In this document: one piece after another, positions 6,645 through 6,666 of the stretch
Position numbering within the stretch: position 1 is the first letter of the stretch
Layout of the letters: every line of letters begins with the position of its first letter
NCBI GenBank assembly: GCA_025449725.1
Contig: JANWIU010000080.1
Coordinates: 1 to 6,666 of the forward strand
Length of the DNA: 6,666 nt
Source of the DNA: Pseudobdellovibrio sp.
GTDB lineage: Bacteria; Bdellovibrionota; Bdellovibrionia; Bdellovibrionales; Bdellovibrionaceae
Reading direction: 5' to 3'
Notes under the pieces: model-generated
What the model was told of the DNA's origin: nothing
The model's database searches: none
Seen by the model: the letters and a program-made list of their open reading frames with translations, nothing else
Translations under genes and position numbers: made by a program

Positions 6645-6666
6645 ATGCAAAAAATATTTTTCATCT
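6645..6666 (+). CDS. Possible 5' end of the next gene, truncated by the window edge
   Basis: An ATG at 6645 starts an open frame (MQKIFFI) that runs off the right edge. GGTGA at 6628-6632 could be its ribosome site but is 12 nt away, longer than ideal. The lysine followed by hydrophobic residues would suit a signal peptide, as in the lipoprotein gene just upstream, and the 32-nt gap would allow one transcript. Only seven codons are visible. A competing GTG at 6629 opens another frame to the edge, so the start is uncertain. Confidence 0.35.

Noticed and set aside
1..6666. CRISPR array, tRNA, rRNA, insertion sequence or attachment site
   Set aside because: No regularly spaced repeats, no cloverleaf-type sequence, no transposase or integrase gene and no terminal repeats were seen; non-coding space is under 200 bp at any point.

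Overview
This window is most like a chromosomal housekeeping segment of a diderm (Gram-negative) bacterium. It is moderately AT-rich, roughly mid-40s percent GC by eye. It encodes a type I signal-peptide protein, a lipoprotein with a lipobox and a standard bacterial PriA. The mix of a PriA operon with poorly characterised exported proteins and a CFI-box protein reminds me of the Bdellovibrionota, but this is an impression from composition and style. Nothing in the sequence proves the taxon.

Layout: (1) Positions 1-41 hold the first codons of a minus-strand gene that runs off the left edge, with a ribosome binding site and a candidate promoter behind it. (2) Positions 81-156 are non-coding and combine that promoter with a weak terminator-like hairpin and T-tract. 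(3) Positions 194-5026 are a tight minus-strand cluster, read right to left: an exported LolA/LolB-like protein, then priA (4-nt ATGA overlap), then a zinc-ribbon/CFI-box protein (13-14 nt gap), then an FAD-dependent oxidoreductase (53 nt gap). (4) Positions 5027-5094 are a compact divergent promoter region. (5) Positions 5095-6612 on the plus strand encode a 505-residue cysteine-containing lipoprotein of unknown function. (6) Positions 6645-6666 look like the start of another plus-strand gene that runs off the right edge.

Functionally, only PriA (replication restart helicase) has a secure role. The exported protein and PriA are probably translationally coupled, which ties an envelope protein to a replication protein without an obvious mechanistic reason. 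The CFI-box protein and the oxidoreductase probably share the transcript but no common pathway can be read from the sequence. No tRNA, rRNA, CRISPR array, insertion sequence or prophage feature was seen. The least explained items are the CFI-box protein, which lacks a signal peptide and carries a zinc ribbon, and the large lipoprotein, for which I recognise no family.
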